From contig NZ_CP102290.1 of assembly GCF_025151995.1 (NCBI RefSeq), forward strand, positions 2,108,001 to 2,172,000: a stretch of DNA of 64,000 bases, read 5' to 3'. Each line of letters begins with the position of its first letter. The stretch's first letter is position 1. This stretch comes from Ruminococcus gauvreauii. Its GTDB lineage: Bacteria; Bacillota; Clostridia; Lachnospirales; Lachnospiraceae. The translations under genes were made by a program, and so were the position numbers. The notes below the pieces were generated by a model. The model did not search any database, was not told the DNA's origin, and saw nothing but the letters and a program-made list of their open reading frames with translations. Below, piece by piece: positions 40,447 through 48,234 of the stretch.

Positions 40447-41025
40447 TTACCCGTTTTGCAGCTGTGCCATACCCTTTGTTTCATAATAATCGGTTCTCGT
40501 CATACCATATAAATAGTAATCGCAATAGGTATTCACCATTTTACCGTCGCGGATATGTCCCTCACGCTTAAACCCTGCTTTTTCCAGTGTTTTATATGAC
40601 GCGATATTTAGAACATGGACATCAGTCCATAATCGTCGCAATTCTGTTTTTTCAAAACAGAAAATCACTACTTCAGTTAATGCTTCTGCCATAAAACCGT
40701 TTCCTTGATAAATCGGGGAAAGCCGGAACGCCACCTTTGCCATACGATCATTTTCAATGAGATATACCCACATCTCACCAATTACTTTATTGTCCTTTTT
40801 ATAAACAATTCCCCAATGAAAGCTCTTTGTAGGTCGTTCCTTTTTTTGAAATAACAATTCCGGGTTTAAGTCACTTTTTCCGGGACGTTTCCCCCAATAT
40901 TGATACAACGATTTGTCACCCAACCATTCTTTCAAATCATCAATATCATCATACTGCAAAGGACGTAATAGGAGCCTTTCTGTATCAAGTATCGGTTTGT
41001 TCTGAATATAATCTTGTAGTTTCAT
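40447..41025 (-). CDS. GNAT acetyltransferase (RimJ/RimL type)
   Basis: A 192-residue GNAT acetyltransferase of normal length. LDTERLLLRPLQYDDIDDL is the family N-terminus, and SPIYQGNGFMAEALTEV is the acetyl-CoA pyrophosphate-binding motif (Q/RxxGxG/A form). The C-terminal LEKAGFKREGHIRDG is typical of RimJ-like enzymes that acetylate protein N-termini or small amines. It lies nine bases downstream of the trmO-like gene on the same strand. Substrate unknown. Confidence 0.88.
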   Translation of the reverse strand: MKLQDYIQNKPILDTERLLLRPLQYDDIDDLKEWLGDKSLYQYWGKRPGKSDLNPELLFQKKERPTKSFHWGIVYKKDNKVIGEMWVYLIENDRMAKVAFRLSPIYQGNGFMAEALTEVVIFCFEKTELRRLWTDVHVLNIASYKTLEKAGFKREGHIRDGKMVNTYCDYYLYGMTRTDYYETKGMAQLQNG

Positions 41026-41034
41026 AAAGCCCTC

Positions 41035-41511
41035 TTAGAAATTGAATACTTGTTCCCAATTAAAGTAGCCGGACGCTTCTGTGCTTCTCGGCCATTCACT
41101 GCACCATACGGGAACGCCGGGGGTCTCCACTCTGTCAAAACTCGGCGTATATGGCTTTATATCCAATACGGGAGTGCTGTCGTTCGCGTCAATAAAAGTA
41201 AGCCGAATAATTCCCCTGTTAAGATCAATACTGATAATTTCTGATGTTGTTAAAGCAATAGGGTTAGGACGGGCGGGCGACCTTGTGGCGAAAACGCCCA
41301 TTACTGATGGTGCATTTTTATAGGGCTGTTCGGTTTGTAGTATCTTTCTGTCTGATTGATTATCACAATCACTGAACCACCACACTACATTGATATGACT
41401 AAATCCTTCCAATGCTTGCAGTCCGGGAATATATTCCGGCTCTAATTCTATAAATGCTCCGTTGTGATCATTCTTTACCTTTCCAATAGGTTTTAATTGA
41501 TAATCGTTCAT
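41035..41511 (-). CDS. TrmO-type tRNA methyltransferase (TsaA-like)
   Basis: A 158-residue protein. ATG at 41511 is preferred because AGGAGGTACG precedes it; the frame is open further upstream. The family fingerprint GVFATRSPARPNPIALT is present, followed by the VLDIKPYTP motif. TrmO methylates N6-threonylcarbamoyladenosine at position 37 of certain tRNAs, using SAM. It is cotranscribed with the GNAT gene and close to the MerR/GyrI gene at 41613. Confidence 0.85.
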   Translation of the reverse strand: MNDYQLKPIGKVKNDHNGAFIELEPEYIPGLQALEGFSHINVVWWFSDCDNQSDRKILQTEQPYKNAPSVMGVFATRSPARPNPIALTTSEIISIDLNRGIIRLTFIDANDSTPVLDIKPYTPSFDRVETPGVPVWCSEWPRSTEASGYFNWEQVFNF

Positions 41512-41612
41512 ATCGTACCTCCTGTTTTTCGTTGTGAGTTCAGTATAATACCTCACATCATGTGAGATACAAGAGGGAAAATAAAAATGCCCTGCATTTT
41601 TGCAGGACATTA

Positions 41613-42425
41613 CTACCTTAATTCCAAAGGTATTTGTATTTCAGTCAGGTACTTCGCCGGATTACATTCATTCCACGACCCTCTATGCACAATTTGGCGC
41701 ATAGGATTGGACATTTGATATTCACTGTTTTTTTGCAGCCATTCAGCAAAAGCAATATATGCTCCTTTGATATTTGAAAAATCACCATACACCATCGTGC
41801 AGGCCATAACAGGTACAGGCTCAATCGTGCGGAAACAGAATGGAGCAATATTTTTACACGGTTTATTTACAGGAACGCATAACTCAATATCTACATTTTG
41901 TTCTTTATACTCTGTGTCGTGATAAACGGAAAATGTATGATTGGACATTTCTATTTTCTGCTCTTTGGCAAAAGCAGAAAGTTCATTCCATAAATCACCC
42001 TCGGAGTAATATGTCGGAACAACTCTACGCAAAGATAACACTTGATACTCTGGTATCGCCTTAATGGAAATATTGTAATGAAGTTCCCCTTTGTTTTCTT
42101 GTATCTCGTTTTTTGCTATCGCAATTTTCCGTATTTTCTCCTGCTCGTTTTGTATAGTCTGCTCGATTTCTAATCGTTTTTTTTCAAGGGTTTCAAGAAG
42201 TAAACGATCATTCATTTCAAGCGCAAGTGCAATTTCAGAAACAAGAAAGCCACTGTCACGCAAATACAATATTCTGTTCAGACGGGGGATTTGAGTTACA
42301 GAGTACATTCGGTGTCCCGTCCATTTATCGACTTCTGCTGGTTTCAACAGCCCCACTTCATCATAATATCGAAGCATACGAATAGATACTTGTGTCAGCT
42401 TTGAAAATTCACCTATTCTAAACAT
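41613..42425 (-). CDS. MerR regulator with GyrI-like ligand-binding domain
   Basis: A 270-residue regulator. The N-terminal MerR HTH (FRIGEFSKLTQVSIRMLRYYDEVG, about residues 2-25, broken by a turn) is followed by a dimer coiled coil (about 78-110) and a GyrI/BmrR-like domain (about 118-270) that binds drug-like ligands (YGDFSNIKGAYIAFAEW). The BmrR/BltR layout predicts activation of a multidrug or stress gene. Its own promoter at 42446-42474 carries a palindromic MerR-type operator. Confidence 0.88.
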   Translation of the reverse strand: MFRIGEFSKLTQVSIRMLRYYDEVGLLKPAEVDKWTGHRMYSVTQIPRLNRILYLRDSGFLVSEIALALEMNDRLLLETLEKKRLEIEQTIQNEQEKIRKIAIAKNEIQENKGELHYNISIKAIPEYQVLSLRRVVPTYYSEGDLWNELSAFAKEQKIEMSNHTFSVYHDTEYKEQNVDIELCVPVNKPCKNIAPFCFRTIEPVPVMACTMVYGDFSNIKGAYIAFAEWLQKNSEYQMSNPMRQIVHRGSWNECNPAKYLTEIQIPLELR

Positions 42426-42445
42426 CTTATCACCTCTTGTATATC

Positions 42446-42474
42446 ATTATACTTGAAGTTTTGTACACTTCAAG
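42446..42474 (-). promoter_or_regulatory. MerR-type operator and promoter
   Basis: On the minus strand, CTTGAAGT and ACTTCAAG form a perfect inverted repeat (42452-42459 and 42467-42474) directly before TATAAT (42446-42451). Overlap of the palindrome with the -35 to -10 spacer is the hallmark of MerR control. Confidence 0.75.
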
Positions 42475-42532
42475 CAGATTTGGCACATATCCATAACGGA
42501 GAAACGGCATAGCCCCAAAAGCCGCGCCTTTT

Positions 42533-42862
42533 TCAGCGTTGACTTGATAGGATGTATCTTTGTAACTGCCATATCTTCGCCAGCGCTCCTTTGATGTCCT
42601 CAATGTCCTGCGCGTACACAATCCCGGTACTGTTGATACGCCGGGCAATCTGATTGACATTGGCGCCGATCTTTTGCAGCTCGGCGGTCTGCGCCCGGAT
42701 GTCGCTGGTGTCCATGTGGACGATATACCCGTCAATAAGCATTTTCCGGGCATAGGCGGAAAAGTTCTTTGTGTGGAGCTGGGCCATTTTCTGCTGGATC
42801 AAGGCCCGTTCTTCCGGCGTCACAGGGACACGCAGCACAAAGTTTCGTGTTCGGTTTGCCAT
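42533..42862 (-). CDS. mobC: MobC-like relaxosome accessory protein
   Basis: A 109-residue protein with ATG at 42862 preceded by GAAAGGATGG. The N-terminal RNFVLRVPVTPEERALIQQK is a ribbon-helix-helix-like DNA-binding region, and the C-terminal part has the INSTGIVYAQDIEDIKGALAKI segment of MobC proteins of Tn1549-like elements. MobC helps the relaxase at oriT. No relaxase gene follows it in the window, so this is a relic of a mobilisation module. Hairpins upstream (42891-42972) are a plausible oriT. Confidence 0.85.
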   Translation of the reverse strand: MANRTRNFVLRVPVTPEERALIQQKMAQLHTKNFSAYARKMLIDGYIVHMDTSDIRAQTAELQKIGANVNQIARRINSTGIVYAQDIEDIKGALAKIWQLQRYILSSQR

Positions 42863-42890
42863 GTTTTCACCATCCTTTCTGAACAGGGGT

Positions 42891-42972
42891 TTGGGGCTTT
42901 CCCCAACAAGCAACCGGCCACGGCCCGCAGGGACAGGGTCAGGCCGGTTTTCGGAAGTGTGGCTACACTTCC
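42891..42972. other. Candidate origin of transfer
   Basis: Three perfect inverted repeats lie directly upstream of mobC: TTGGGG/CCCCAA (42891-42906), AACCGGCC/GGCCGGTT (42912-42949) and GGAAGTGT/ACACTTCC (42953-42972). A cluster of hairpins next to mobC is the usual layout of an oriT. The nick site cannot be placed. Confidence 0.55.
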
Positions 42973-43068
42973 TATGATTGCATCTTATTAGGAACACTGT
43001 AAATACAAGGCTTTTCAAAGCCTACAAACCGAAAAAAATAATATTTGATCTATCACATTACGCAGAAA

Positions 43069-43101
43069 GCCGTCCGGCATGAAAAATCGGGCGGCTTTTT
43101 T
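43069..43101 (+). terminator. Rho-independent terminator
   Basis: GCCGTCCG pairs with CGGGCGGC (one G-U), followed by TTTTTT. It lies between the oriT candidate and the truncated gene at 43188. Confidence 0.8.
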
Positions 43102-43187
43102 GCGTGGATAGAGGAAAGGAGGTAAAAAATAATTACAGAAATTTAGCCCTCAAAATTGTGCAACTTTCACGAAAAGGAGGATAGTGA

Positions 43188-43400
43188 ATGGCAGATGAAA
43201 AATTGAACACCGGCCCCGGCGAGCAGAACACACCCCCGGCTCCCGGCCCGGTAACAGAGGAACAGCCCCAGGCTCCTGCTCCCGAACAGGCCGCCGCTCC
43301 CCAGCCGGAGCAGTCCGGGCCTGCCCAGCCCGAGGCGGGGGATGTGGTGGTGTCTTTTGACAAAATCAATGAGCTGATGGCGGAAAAGCGGCGTCCTTGA
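43188..43400 (+). pseudogene. Truncated Tn1549-like Pro/Glu-rich gene, N-terminal part
   Basis: AAAAGGAGGATAGTGA precedes an ATG and 70 codons rich in Pro, Glu, Gln and Ala, ending DKINELMAEKRRP. The composition and the VVSFDKINELMAEK stretch are those of a longer Tn1549-family protein. The frame stops shortly after, where the sequence changes to AT-rich DNA, so it is most likely cut by recombination. Confidence 0.65.
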
Positions 43401-43785
43401 AGGCAAGCCCCAGGGCGTGAGAGTCAAACCGTGTTATTTCTTTGCGTTCATTCATTTTCATTTCACCCTATATCATTCTACATTTCTGGTTTAATTATGT
43501 GAATGAAACTGAATTTCAGTTTTATGAGTATTTTATTTCGTAATTTTATGTAGATACTATTGACAATGGCTTTGGGATAGGATAAAATAAATAAAAACAA
43601 ATAGAAAAAGGTGATGAAAGTCCGGCGTATCAGATGCCACATAATCGGTGGTGTTGATATGACTGGAAAAGAGTAGATAAAATCAATTCAATAGGTAAAA
43701 AGATAACTGATTGAACAGTTTATTTTTCATGCCTAAGGTTTGATTTTATTTTACTCTTAACTTTTCTTATCCTTAGGAAAGATTA
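43401..43785. other. AT-rich leader region of the methyltransferase gene
   Basis: No gene is supported here. The base composition falls sharply compared with the Tn1549-like flank. TTGACA at about 43559 and TAAAATAA downstream could be a promoter for the gene at 43845, with a long untranslated leader. Confidence 0.4.
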
Positions 43786-43820
43786 GCCGTAGAGTAAAAT
43801 CTACGGCTTTTTCTTTTGAC
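43786..43820 (+). terminator. Attenuator-like terminator before the methyltransferase gene
   Basis: AGCCGTAGA pairs with TCTACGGCT around a GTAAAA loop, followed by TTTTCTTTT, about 25 bases before the start codon. This position suggests transcription attenuation, as in leaders of some antibiotic-resistance genes. Confidence 0.65.
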
Positions 43821-43844
43821 CAAACATGAAAGGAGAACTTAGTT

Positions 43845-44678
43845 ATGTATGACAATTTACTCACTATTTTTGAAAAGCCATCTCTTTACAAAAAAATGGA
43901 GATCCCCTTTTGGGATGACGAACATATATCGTTGCAAATGTTAAAAGCGCATTTAAATCCAGAGTTTAATGGAGCAAGTAGAAAATTAGATTTTATAAAT
44001 AAATCTGCCGACTGGATAACAAGAATTGTTCGGCCATCAGAATTTAATGAACTCCTTGATATAGGTTGTGGTCCTGGTATATATGCTGAAAGGTTTGCTC
44101 AATTTGGTTACTCGGTTACAGGGATTGATTTTTCAAAGCGCTCTATAAATTATGCGACAAGTTCTGCCGCTAAACAAAACCTTAATATACAGTATCTGTA
44201 TCAGGACTACTTGAACATGAACTTGAACAAAACTTTTGATTTTTCAACTTTAATTTACTGTGACTATGGTGCTTTATCATCAGAAGATAGGAAAACCTTA
44301 TTGAAAGTGGTATATACACATCTAAGGCCCGGAGGGAAATTTTTGCTGGATGTATTTTCAATGAGTAAGTACAACTGTTTTGAAGAAAAGAACACATGGA
44401 ATATATATCCGACAGGCGGCTTTTGGAAGAAAGAAAAGTACCTTGAGTTTAACTCGTCTTTTCGGTACTCAGATTGTGTCACATTGGAGCAAACATCCAT
44501 CATTTCTCCAAATGATTCTGCTGCTATTTACTATATCTGGAATACCTATTTTACAAAGGAAACTCTAATCAATGAAATGAAATCAGAAGGTTTTAAAATA
44601 TGTGAAGTATTTAGCGATGTAGCAGGAAAACCGTATTGTGAAGATAGTCTAACGATAGCTGTCTTGTTAGAGAAGTAA
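43845..44678 (+). CDS. SAM-dependent class I methyltransferase
   Basis: A 277-residue methyltransferase with AAAGGAG before the start. Motif I is LLDIGCGPGIYAERF (about residues 68-82), followed by VTGIDFSKRSI, and motif IV is in TLIYCDYGAL. After the Rossmann core, the C-terminal region has the LLDVFS and TNEM-type helices common to small-molecule methyltransferases. It is very AT-rich compared with its Tn1549-like flanks and has its own attenuated leader, suggesting separate acquisition. Its end falls inside the region where an XRE gene is broken. Substrate unknown. Confidence 0.82.
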   Translation: MYDNLLTIFEKPSLYKKMEIPFWDDEHISLQMLKAHLNPEFNGASRKLDFINKSADWITRIVRPSEFNELLDIGCGPGIYAERFAQFGYSVTGIDFSKRSINYATSSAAKQNLNIQYLYQDYLNMNLNKTFDFSTLIYCDYGALSSEDRKTLLKVVYTHLRPGGKFLLDVFSMSKYNCFEEKNTWNIYPTGGFWKKEKYLEFNSSFRYSDCVTLEQTSIISPNDSAAIYYIWNTYFTKETLINEMKSEGFKICEVFSDVAGKPYCEDSLTIAVLLEK

Positions 44679-45054
44679 AAAAGAAAATTTTATATTGCAG
44701 TGGCACTCTGCCGAATAAAAAAAACCGTAAGTCGGCAGGGTGATTTGCTATGACCGGCAAATAGTGTTCCGGGCAAAGTTTCAGCTTGTGGCTGACCCGT
44801 TGCCGCTGTTCGCTGTCCCCTCGCATGATTTCCGGGTTGAAATACCGTTCTACGGGAAGCCCGCAGATTTTAATAAGCTGGATCACAACCGGGAGGCTGG
44901 GGATCGTGCCTTTATTCTCAATATTGGCAAGATAGCGCCATTCAATACCCACCATTTCAGCCAGCGTTTTACGCGCCAGATGTTTTGCTTTCCGTGCGGC
45001 TTTTACATCCGCGCCGAAAGTTTCAAAACCGGGACAATCTTCAACTTTCGCCAT
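44611..45054 (-). pseudogene. Tn1549-like XRE regulator with replaced C-terminus
   Basis: The first about 103 codons read as an XRE regulator common in Tn1549-like elements: KAKHLARKTLAEMVGIEWRY (HTH) and QRQRVSHKLKLCPEHYLPVI. Beyond about 44749 the frame runs into AT-rich sequence antisense to the methyltransferase gene, and the remaining 44 codons look unrelated. The native end was probably lost when the methyltransferase segment arrived. The HTH may still be functional. Confidence 0.7.
44704..44742. repeat. Inverted repeat at the 3' junction of the methyltransferase insert
   Basis: CACTCTGCCGA (44704-44714) and TCGGCAGGGTG (44732-44742) pair with one mismatch. It lies just after the methyltransferase gene, at the point where the XRE gene of the flank loses its expected end. 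Confidence 0.55.
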
Positions 45055-45513
45055 ATAGCATCACCCATTTACATTGTATAATTCATACTTTGTCCGTGGA
45101 ATGTTGTTATATGCGGGTTAATTAAACTTTATAATTCATATTTCTTTGATTATAAGAACGCAAAACCATGAAAACAAAGCAAACTAATCCGGGCCCTCCT
45201 GAACAGCTCCTAAGAAAGCGCCGGACATGTCAGCCTGTTGGCCCTATACCCATCGTTTTCCTATGGGTTTATTCTACGCATTTCAAAGCTCGTTCCGGCA
45301 GGTATTTGATATATCATTCTGCCACCCCACCGACCACCGCCGAAAAGCCTTGATTTCTGCGAGCTTTTTGTCCTCTAAATGCGTAGATAGGATGAGCATT
45401 TCAGCTCTCGTGTTCTGCGTACTGTTTACAGTGATGCTACATTCTATAATTCATATTCTGTTCCTTGTATTCTTCGAGAAAACGAATTATAATGAATAAA
45501 TTGGAGGTGTATT
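45055..45513. promoter_or_regulatory. Intergenic region with three TATAATTCATA copies
   Basis: TATAATTCATA occurs at 45077-45087, 45130-45140 and 45445-45455, all on the plus strand. They flank a 300-base segment in which I support no gene (a 61-codon frame at 45168 has no ribosome site or motif). The copies may be binding sites of a neighbouring regulator. Confidence 0.45.
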
Positions 45514-45708
45514 ATGGACTATATGACTTTGAAAGAAGCAGGTGAAAAATGGGGCGTGACTCCCCGATGGATAAATTATTACTGTGCTGCATCCCGTATC
45601 CCCGGAGCCATAAAAATGGGGACAGTATGGTTAATCCCGAAGGACACCGAAAAGCCCTTAGATATGCGAACGAAACAAGGAAAGGAATTAAAACATGAAA
45701 CCATATAA
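45514..45708 (+). CDS. Small MerR/excisionase-type HTH protein
   Basis: A 64-residue protein resembling the one at 18595: LKEAGEKWGVTPRWINYYC is the HTH, followed by VWLIPKDTEKPLDMR. TTGGAGGTG precedes the start. It overlaps the response regulator gene by 14 bases, an unusual coupling that may place it in the BceRS regulatory circuit. Confidence 0.8.
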   Translation: MDYMTLKEAGEKWGVTPRWINYYCAASRIPGAIKMGTVWLIPKDTEKPLDMRTKQGKELKHETI

Positions 45709-46366
45709 GATACTGATTATTGAAGATGATCCTGTTATACAAAGCGAATTGGAAATCCTTTTGCGCGGCAATGGATATACTGCTGTTTCAGTAAAGGATT
45801 TTTCAAAGGTGAACGATACTTTTAGAGCAGAAGATCCACACCTTGTCTTATTAGATATTAAATTGCCCAATGAAAGCGGCTTTTCTATCTGTTCTCAAAT
45901 TCGCAGCAATTCAAATGTTCCAATTATTTTTGTAACAAGCTGCAATACAGATATGGATGAACTCAACAGCATCATGCTGGGCGGTGACGCCTTTATTACA
46001 AAACCCTATCACACGGCGATTCTTCTGGCAAAAATCGCATCCCTACTCAAACGGTCATACCCGGTACAGCAGAATGAGCAAATGGTCTATGGTGCTACGG
46101 TGCTACACTTGGAATCCAGTAGCTTGGATTATGATGGACAGAGTGTGGAACTAACCAAAAACGAACTGAAAATTCTTTATTACCTATTCAAAAATGCAGG
46201 AAAAATCTGTGCCCGTAGAGATATAGTAGAGTTTTTATGGGATAATCAACTCTATGTGGATGACAACGCTCTAAGCGTCAACATCAACCGTATCCGTGAA
46301 AAATTGACAGGTATCGGTCTGACAGATTTTATCAAAACAAAGCATCGACAGGGGTACACAGTATGA
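45695..46366 (+). CDS. BceR-like response regulator
   Basis: A 223-residue OmpR-family regulator. Acidic pair in IIEDD, phospho-acceptor D54 in LLDIKLP, Thr in FVTSC, Lys in FITKPY. The winged helix ends in KTKHRQGYTV. Together with the kinase at 46363 (four-base overlap) and the BceAB-type transporter at 47478 it forms a peptide-antibiotic detoxification module. Its likely binding site is the TTCTTACA/TGTAAGAA repeat at 47390-47420. Confidence 0.92.
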   Translation: MKPYKILIIEDDPVIQSELEILLRGNGYTAVSVKDFSKVNDTFRAEDPHLVLLDIKLPNESGFSICSQIRSNSNVPIIFVTSCNTDMDELNSIMLGGDAFITKPYHTAILLAKIASLLKRSYPVQQNEQMVYGATVLHLESSSLDYDGQSVELTKNELKILYYLFKNAGKICARRDIVEFLWDNQLYVDDNALSVNINRIREKLTGIGLTDFIKTKHRQGYTV

Positions 46367-47376
46367 ACCGCAGACAGTATTGGAAAAATAGAATCCCATT
46401 CCTGCTGACCAACCTGATCTGCATGGTTGCGCTTACTGTATTCCTGCTGGTATGTGGCAATCCTATTTCTGTGGTACTACTGATTTCTGCGGTATGGGCG
46501 CTGATCTTGTTGGCAGGTCTGTTCCTTACTTACTGGAAGCGACAGCGACAAATGCGACAGCTTTTAGACATGACCGGTCAGCTTTCGGAACGCTATCTCG
46601 TTTCCGAAGTGATGGAGTTGCCGGAACAGGCAGAGGATCAGGTTTACTATCGGCTTTTGAAAATGGCCGGAAAATCTATGTTGGAACAGATTGGAACGGT
46701 TTGTCAGGAACGTCAGGAATACAAGGAATATATTGAACAGTGGATTCACGAGATCAAAACGCCTATTACCGCTATGAAACTACTGTGCGAAAACCATCGG
46801 ACAGACTGGACAAAGGAACTGCTGTTGGAACTCGAAAAGACCAACCGCTTTACTGAACAGGCGCTTTATTATGCCCGCAGCGAACATACTGAGAAAGATT
46901 ATTCTGTTCGTGAAATGGCTCTGGCCCAAGTGGTGCATCAGGCGATTGCGGACAACAAATACCTGCTGCTCCAGAGCGGGGTGCGGCTGAAAGTGGAGGA
47001 AATGCAGGATACAGTTTATTCTGATGAAAAATGGGTGCGGTTCATTCTAAACCAACTAATTGCCAATGCGGTCAAATATCGGGCCGAGCAGCCGATTATT
47101 CGCTTTTCCGCCCGTAGGCAACGAGATCAAGTGGTTCTTGTGGTGGAGGATAACGGAATCGGAATTTCACTCGCTGACCTGCCTCGCGTCTTTGAAAAAG
47201 GATTTACTGGGCAGAACGGGCGCATGATCCAGCAGTCCACAGGGATCGGCCTATACCTGTGTAAACGCCTCTGTGACAAGCTGGGTATCAGCATTACAGC
47301 GGCATCATCTGAACATGGCGCATCTATTTCTCTGGCTTTTCACATTAACTGTCTGATCCATGAGGTGCAGAGCTAA
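46363..47376 (+). CDS. BceS-like intramembrane-sensing histidine kinase
   Basis: A 337-residue kinase. Two closely spaced N-terminal transmembrane helices (about residues 12-33 and 37-58) leave almost no extracellular loop, which defines the intramembrane-sensing BceS type. H129 in WIHEIKTP is the phospho-acceptor. N box (NQLIANAVKY), G1 (EDNGIGIS) and G2 (STGIGLYL) are present. Such kinases have no own sensor domain and detect drug flux through the BceAB transporter, which is encoded directly downstream. Confidence 0.92.
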   Translation: MNRRQYWKNRIPFLLTNLICMVALTVFLLVCGNPISVVLLISAVWALILLAGLFLTYWKRQRQMRQLLDMTGQLSERYLVSEVMELPEQAEDQVYYRLLKMAGKSMLEQIGTVCQERQEYKEYIEQWIHEIKTPITAMKLLCENHRTDWTKELLLELEKTNRFTEQALYYARSEHTEKDYSVREMALAQVVHQAIADNKYLLLQSGVRLKVEEMQDTVYSDEKWVRFILNQLIANAVKYRAEQPIIRFSARRQRDQVVLVVEDNGIGISLADLPRVFEKGFTGQNGRMIQQSTGIGLYLCKRLCDKLGISITAASSEHGASISLAFHINCLIHEVQS

Positions 47377-47389
47377 AATGGTTCTGCAC

Positions 47390-47420
47390 TTCTTACATTT
47401 CTGTTAGAACTTTGTAAGAA
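47390..47420 (+). promoter_or_regulatory. Candidate BceR operator
   Basis: TTCTTACA (47390-47397) and TGTAAGAA (47413-47420) form a perfect 8-bp inverted repeat between the kinase and transporter genes. BceR-type regulators bind inverted repeats upstream of their bceAB operons. Confidence 0.65.
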
Positions 47421-47477
47421 AACTTGATACAAATGGCGTTCATATTATTTTACAATAGGATTAGAGGTGATAATACT

Positions 47478-48230
47478 ATGAAAGAAGTTTTGAAGCTGGA
47501 ACATATCCAGAAGTATTACGGAAATGGCGGTAACATCACAAAAGCGATTCAAGACATCAGCTTTTCCGTTCAGGAGGGGGAATTTGTAGGGATTATGGGC
47601 GCGTCTGGCTCCGGCAAGACCACCCTGCTTAACTGCATTTCCACTATTGATACGGTCAGCGCAGGACATATCCATCTGGACGGGACTGATGTGACAGAGA
47701 TAAACGAAAAGCAGATTGCCCGGTTTCGCCGGGAAAATCTGGGCTTTGTATTTCAGGACTTTAACCTGCTGGACACCCTGACCATTTCCGAGAACATTGC
47801 TCTAGCATTGACAATCAACAAGGTTCCCGCAGGTGAGATCGACGGGCGGGTACAAGAAATGTCCAGTAAACTAAACATCACGGATATTCTGAAAAAATAC
47901 CCCTATCAGGTATCCGGCGGCCAAAAGCAACGGTGCGCCTGCGCCAGAGCCATCATCAACAATCCTAAGCTGATTCTGGCGGACGAACCCACCGGCGCAC
48001 TGGACAGCCATTCGTCCCAGATGCTGCTATCCACTATCCAGAGCATCAACGAAACGCTGGGTGCAACCATACTAATGGTAACGCATGACGCCTTTTCTGC
48101 GAGTTATGCAAATCGTATTCTCTTTTTGCGCGACGGCACGATTTTTACGGAAATCCGCAAAGGCAACGATTCTCGCAGAACTTTCTTTAACAAGATTTTA
48201 GATGTCCTCACCATGATGGGAGGGAATTGA
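47478..48230 (+). CDS. BceA-like ABC transporter ATPase
   Basis: A 250-residue MacB-type ATPase starting at ATG 47478. Walker A is GASGSGKTT, the signature VSGGQKQRCA, Walker B LILADEPTGALD, and the switch His is in VTHDAFSA. It ends in a short extension including RRTFFNKILDVL, typical of BceA. The partner permease starts four bases after its stop. The pair removes bacitracin-like peptides from their lipid targets and signals to BceS. Confidence 0.93.
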   Translation: MKEVLKLEHIQKYYGNGGNITKAIQDISFSVQEGEFVGIMGASGSGKTTLLNCISTIDTVSAGHIHLDGTDVTEINEKQIARFRRENLGFVFQDFNLLDTLTISENIALALTINKVPAGEIDGRVQEMSSKLNITDILKKYPYQVSGGQKQRCACARAIINNPKLILADEPTGALDSHSSQMLLSTIQSINETLGATILMVTHDAFSASYANRILFLRDGTIFTEIRKGNDSRRTFFNKILDVLTMMGGN

Positions 48231-48234
48231 AATT

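Noticed and set aside
42430..42753. Minus-strand frame of 107 codons overlapping mobC
   Set aside because: It is another frame of the mobC gene, which has the better ribosome site and recognisable family.
45168..45353. Possible 61-codon gene between XRE remnant and the small HTH gene
   Set aside because: No ribosome site and Pro/Arg-rich without motif; more likely decayed DNA.
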